Below are positions 4,897 to 7,293 of a stretch of DNA of 7,293 nucleotides, piece by piece. The stretch's first letter is position 1. Each line of letters begins with the position of its first letter. The translations under genes and the position numbers were made by a program. The notes under the pieces are model-generated. The model saw nothing but the letters and a program-made list of their open reading frames with translations, did no database searches and was not told the origin of the DNA. Source of the stretch: Firmicutes bacterium UBA3738 (GTDB lineage Bacteria; Bacillota; Clostridia; Peptostreptococcales; Anaerovoracaceae); contig DFGY01000062.1 of assembly GCA_002372505.1 (NCBI GenBank), forward strand, positions 20,270 through 27,562, written 5' to 3'.

Positions 4897-7293
4897 CGAC
4901 AAGGTTGCGGTAACGCCGCAGCTATTGCAAGTCAAGCTGTGATTGCTTCCATTATCTACATAAGTGCTGTTCTCATGCTGACAGTGTCCTACTACGACCT
5001 GATTGTTTCCTGTCAGACTCAAAGTACTGATACGGGCGTCTTTGTTCACGGTAGTGAGGCCGTCATTTTCATTCACCTTATATGAAACTCTCTGACGAAC
5101 GTGCTCATCTGATATGTAAACATTGCTTGCTCTGACAGGCTGTGCGTATGATCCATCTCTGCCCTTGCCGTTATTCATTGTAACAATAGCTCCGTTGAAA
5201 AATACATTGCCTGTTACATCTTCCAGACCTTTATCGTTTGTGGTACCAATCAAATTATAATAGTTGCTGTGATTCTCATCAAACTCGAACCATTTGTCGC
5301 CTTGACTGTATCGGTTTACACCGCAAGGTTTCAACGTTATGTCTCCGTCATTCAGATAGATATTGCCATCGAAATATGATTTTTCATCGCTATGATTATT
5401 TTTATACTCATATCCACCAGCACCGATGGCTGCACCGGGATACCATGTCCAGTGGCCAGCCGCATCTTCGTACACCAGACCATCGCCGCCTTTGGCAACT
5501 ATCGTTCCACCATTTATCGTTACATCAACGGTGTTTTCATCTTTCTCACACAAGCCACCCGAACCGATACCTGCACCACCATTATTTCCGCCATTGGCTT
5601 CGATAGTGCCGCCATCTATCGTTATTTTACCTGATCGACCATTGCATCCGCCGCCTATACCTGCTCCGGCATAGTCCTTATTTGTACCACCACTGGTTTT
5701 GATATTTCCTCCGGAGATTGTGATTTGGCCACCGTCGCCGCCGAAGCCGCCACCGATGCCAGCTGCTGCGCCGCCACCATTTGCGGTAATACTTTTTCCT
5801 CCTGTGATCGTGATGTTACCACCGTTTGCTCCGTCGCCACCGCCGATTCCGGCTCCTTCTGTTCCACTACTTGCAATAAGCTTTTCACAATCGCTTATTG
5901 TTATCGATGTATTATCACTGTTACCTCTGTATCCTGAACCTATGCCGGCACCGCCAGACATACCACGTGCAGTTATGTTTCCTCCGCTAATAGTTATCTT
6001 CTGCGTAGTATCACCGCTGTTCTTTCCTCCATTTCCGATGCCTGGGCCGCCTAATTTTTCACTTGGTTTATTGACAACGGGTGCATATTCGCCACCAGTG
6101 GCATTAATAGTTCCTCTGGATATTTCTATAGTTCCACAGTCGCCTTGACCTCCGCCACCGATTCCCGCACCAAGATTACTTCCTGTTGCTGTCACGTTCC
6201 CGTCTGTGATTTTGATGGTTTCACCGTTGCCATCATCACCACCGCCGATTCCGGCTCCACCTCCATGACCGGTAGCAGTTACTGTTCCACCACTGATCAC
6301 AATATCTCCACCATCGCTGTTATCACCACCGCCGATTCCGGCTCCAGCGGCTCCTCCTGAAGCTTCGACATTACCACCGCTAATTCTGATGGTGCCACCG
6401 TCTGCTCCGTCGCCACCGCCGATTCCAGCTGCTGCACTACGTTCTCTATCCTCCGGTGTACTCGCTTTGACTCTTCCACCACTGATTTCAATGGTGCCAC
6501 CGCTTACGTGATCGCCACCACCAATGCCGGCTCCGTCAGCGCCGCCTGTAGCCGTAACTATACCATCGTAGATCTTTATGGTTCCGGCATTTACATCGTT
6601 TCCATCTCTGTCACCTGAGCCGATTCCGGCTCCACCGTCTCCCCACTCTGCGAGACCGCTCGCGTTAACAGTACCTCCGCGTATCTCAACATCAGCGCCG
6701 CTAGCTCCTTCACCGCCGCCGATTCCTGCTGCGTCGGTACCAGCCTGCGCCGTAACTTCGCCGCCGCTTATTCTTATCGTACCTCCGTCTTTTCCACCGT
6801 TGTCAACATCGCCGGTACCTATTCCTGCTGCATAACTGCCGCCGGTGGCCTCTACTTTTCCACCATCAATGGTGAAGTTGACGCCGCCGCCTTCTTCACC
6901 GCCACCGATTCCGGCACCTTCGCTGCCGCCGGTCGCTTTTACTGTTCCTTTGTGTATTGTGAATGTGCCGCCACCGCCGCTTTGTCCGCCGCCAATGCCT
7001 GCGCCGAGGGTCTTGCTGCTTGCTTCCACATATGCACCGCCAACATTTACACCATTTACTTCGACATTGCCGCCGTTAACTTCGTTGCCGCCGCCGATGC
7101 CTGCTGCATCAGCGCCTCCTATGGCATATACTTTGCCGCCGTATACGTATACATTTCCGGCAACAACTCCTTCTCTGCCGGCTTTGCTGCCCGAGCCGAT
7201 GCCCGCGCCACCGTCGGAAGAGACCGATCCGCCATTAGCGTGGACCTCACCGCCGTGTATGAATGTGCCTGTGCCGCTTCCGCCTTCGCCGCC
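4630..7293 (-). CDS. Central part of the giant Gly-rich repeat surface protein (5' end outside the window)
   Basis: The frame is open from the window edge to a stop at 4630-4632 (887 codons). The real start is off the window; an in-frame GTG at 7027-7029 lies inside a repeat (GGAYVEASSK) and is not a plausible start. About nineteen repeats of roughly 28-45 residues with the pattern GTIxIsGGxVxAxGG...GAGIGGGdgxxG occupy 5395-7293. A beta-rich non-repeat region follows (SYFDGNIYLNDGDI, DVTGNVFFNGAIV, RASNVYISDEHV), then a Cys/His-rich segment (GHCQHENSTYV, LTCNSCGVTATLSHEYG, FTCSVCKH). Sequence downstream of about 4766 (HREGYTGRAGVHGH) is a frameshift tail, because the matching KTVYTAKVT sequence is present in another frame. 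The pattern suggests an extracellular parallel beta-solenoid. I recognise the repeat type from clostridial secreted proteins but cannot assign an enzymatic activity. A signal peptide cannot be assessed. Confidence 0.8.
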   Translation of the reverse strand, partial: GGEGGSGTGTFIHGGEVHANGGSVSSDGGAGIGSGSKAGREGVVAGNVYVYGGKVYAIGGADAAGIGGGNEVNGGNVEVNGVNVGGAYVEASSKTLGAGIGGGQSGGGGTFTIHKGTVKATGGSEGAGIGGGEEGGGVNFTIDGGKVEATGGSYAAGIGTGDVDNGGKDGGTIRISGGEVTAQAGTDAAGIGGGEGASGADVEIRGGTVNASGLAEWGDGGAGIGSGDRDGNDVNAGTIKIYDGIVTATGGADGAGIGGGDHVSGGTIEISGGRVKASTPEDRERSAAAGIGGGDGADGGTIRISGGNVEASGGAAGAGIGGGDNSDGGDIVISGGTVTATGHGGGAGIGGGDDGNGETIKITDGNVTATGSNLGAGIGGGGQGDCGTIEISRGTINATGGEYAPVVNKPSEKLGGPGIGNGGKNSGDTTQKITISGGNITARGMSGGAGIGSGYRGNSDNTSITISDCEKLIASSGTEGAGIGGGDGANGGNITITGGKSITANGGGAAAGIGGGFGGDGGQITISGGNIKTSGGTNKDYAGAGIGGGCNGRSGKITIDGGTIEANGGNNGGAGIGSGGLCEKDENTVDVTINGGTIVAKGGDGLVYEDAAGHWTWYPGAAIGAGGYEYKNNHSDEKSYFDGNIYLNDGDITLKPCGVNRYSQGDKWFEFDENHSNYYNLIGTTNDKGLEDVTGNVFFNGAIVTMNNGKGRDGSYAQPVRASNVYISDEHVRQRVSYKVNENDGLTTVNKDARISTLSLTGNNQVVVGHCQHENSTYVDNGSNHSLTCNSCGVTATLSHEYGNPAWTWGEDHASAVAKFTCSVCKHIETLNAAVTPEEFEAIGEAPCEDGLHREGYTGRAGVHGHSRDAPWSYRMRVLQLNLQLKL
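5395..7293 (-). repeat. About nineteen GAGIGGG-type tandem repeats, beta-solenoid-like
   Basis: Each unit has a short alternating strand (GTIRISGG, GDIVISGG, KITIDGG), a second strand (NVEASGG, TVTATGH) and an AGIG(G/S)G turn, typically about 29 residues. The same codons recur on the plus strand as ccgccgattccggctcc-like blocks (for example near 5837, 6241, 6330 and 6901), yet third positions vary, so the array is not a recent perfect duplication. Longer units interrupt the rhythm near 6610-6690 (LAEWGDGG), 6435-6475 (TPEDRERS), 6020-6095 (EYAPVVNKPSEKL) and 5410-5500 (LVYEDAAGHWTWYPG). The array continues past the window edge, so the copy number is a minimum. Confidence 0.9.

Noticed and set aside
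5699..6148. Plus-strand Pro-rich frame of 149 residues (and similar Pro/Ser- or Thr/Ser-rich frames at 5238-5606 and 6578-6835)
   Set aside because: These are antisense shadows of the Gly-rich repeats: GGN codons read as CCN or GCC on the other strand. They have no ribosome binding site and no independent homology.

Overview
The window comes from a bacterial chromosome, most likely a Bacillota/Clostridia anaerobe from a host-associated niche. The evidence is a Gram-positive-type rplM-rpsI operon with a structured leader and purine-rich ribosome binding sites, a remnant of a DUF4143 AAA-type ATPase, and a very large secreted-type protein built from Gly-rich repeats, InlB-like, MBG-like, FN3 and Big_2-like modules. 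Genus-level placement (for example Mogibacterium-like or another Anaerovoracaceae) would only be a guess. All genes lie on the minus strand, so transcription runs from high to low coordinates.

Layout in transcription order: (1) 7293 to about 1586 holds the central and C-terminal part of one giant surface or secreted protein gene. Its 5' end, with the start and any signal peptide, lies beyond the window. About nineteen Gly-rich GAGIGGG-type repeats (5395-7293) are followed by a Cys/His-rich segment. The C-terminal half (1586-4126) carries Ig-like/MBG, InlB-like, helical, FN3 and Big_2-like domains. The two long open frames are separated by 4327-4766, where recognisable protein sequence hops between all three minus-strand frames. 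About six single-base shifts fit this, so the gene is either locally broken or locally mis-sequenced. (2) 1360-1585 is AT-rich non-coding DNA with a concentric palindrome (1437-1542) and two small dyads next to the giant gene's stop codon. (3) 1075-1389 is the C-terminal stub of a DUF4143 ATPase gene. (4) 978-1006 is a near-consensus sigma-A promoter, followed by a leader of about 175 nt with several hairpins. (5) rplM (L13) and rpsI (S9) follow, 16 nt apart; S9 runs off the window start.

The ribosomal operon has its own promoter and looks functionally independent of the upstream genes. The giant protein probably acts outside the cell, in adhesion or matrix contact, but no ligand or enzymatic activity can be read from the sequence. 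The best candidates for new biology are the long Gly-rich solenoid-like repeat protein and the concentric palindrome. Neither proves a new system.
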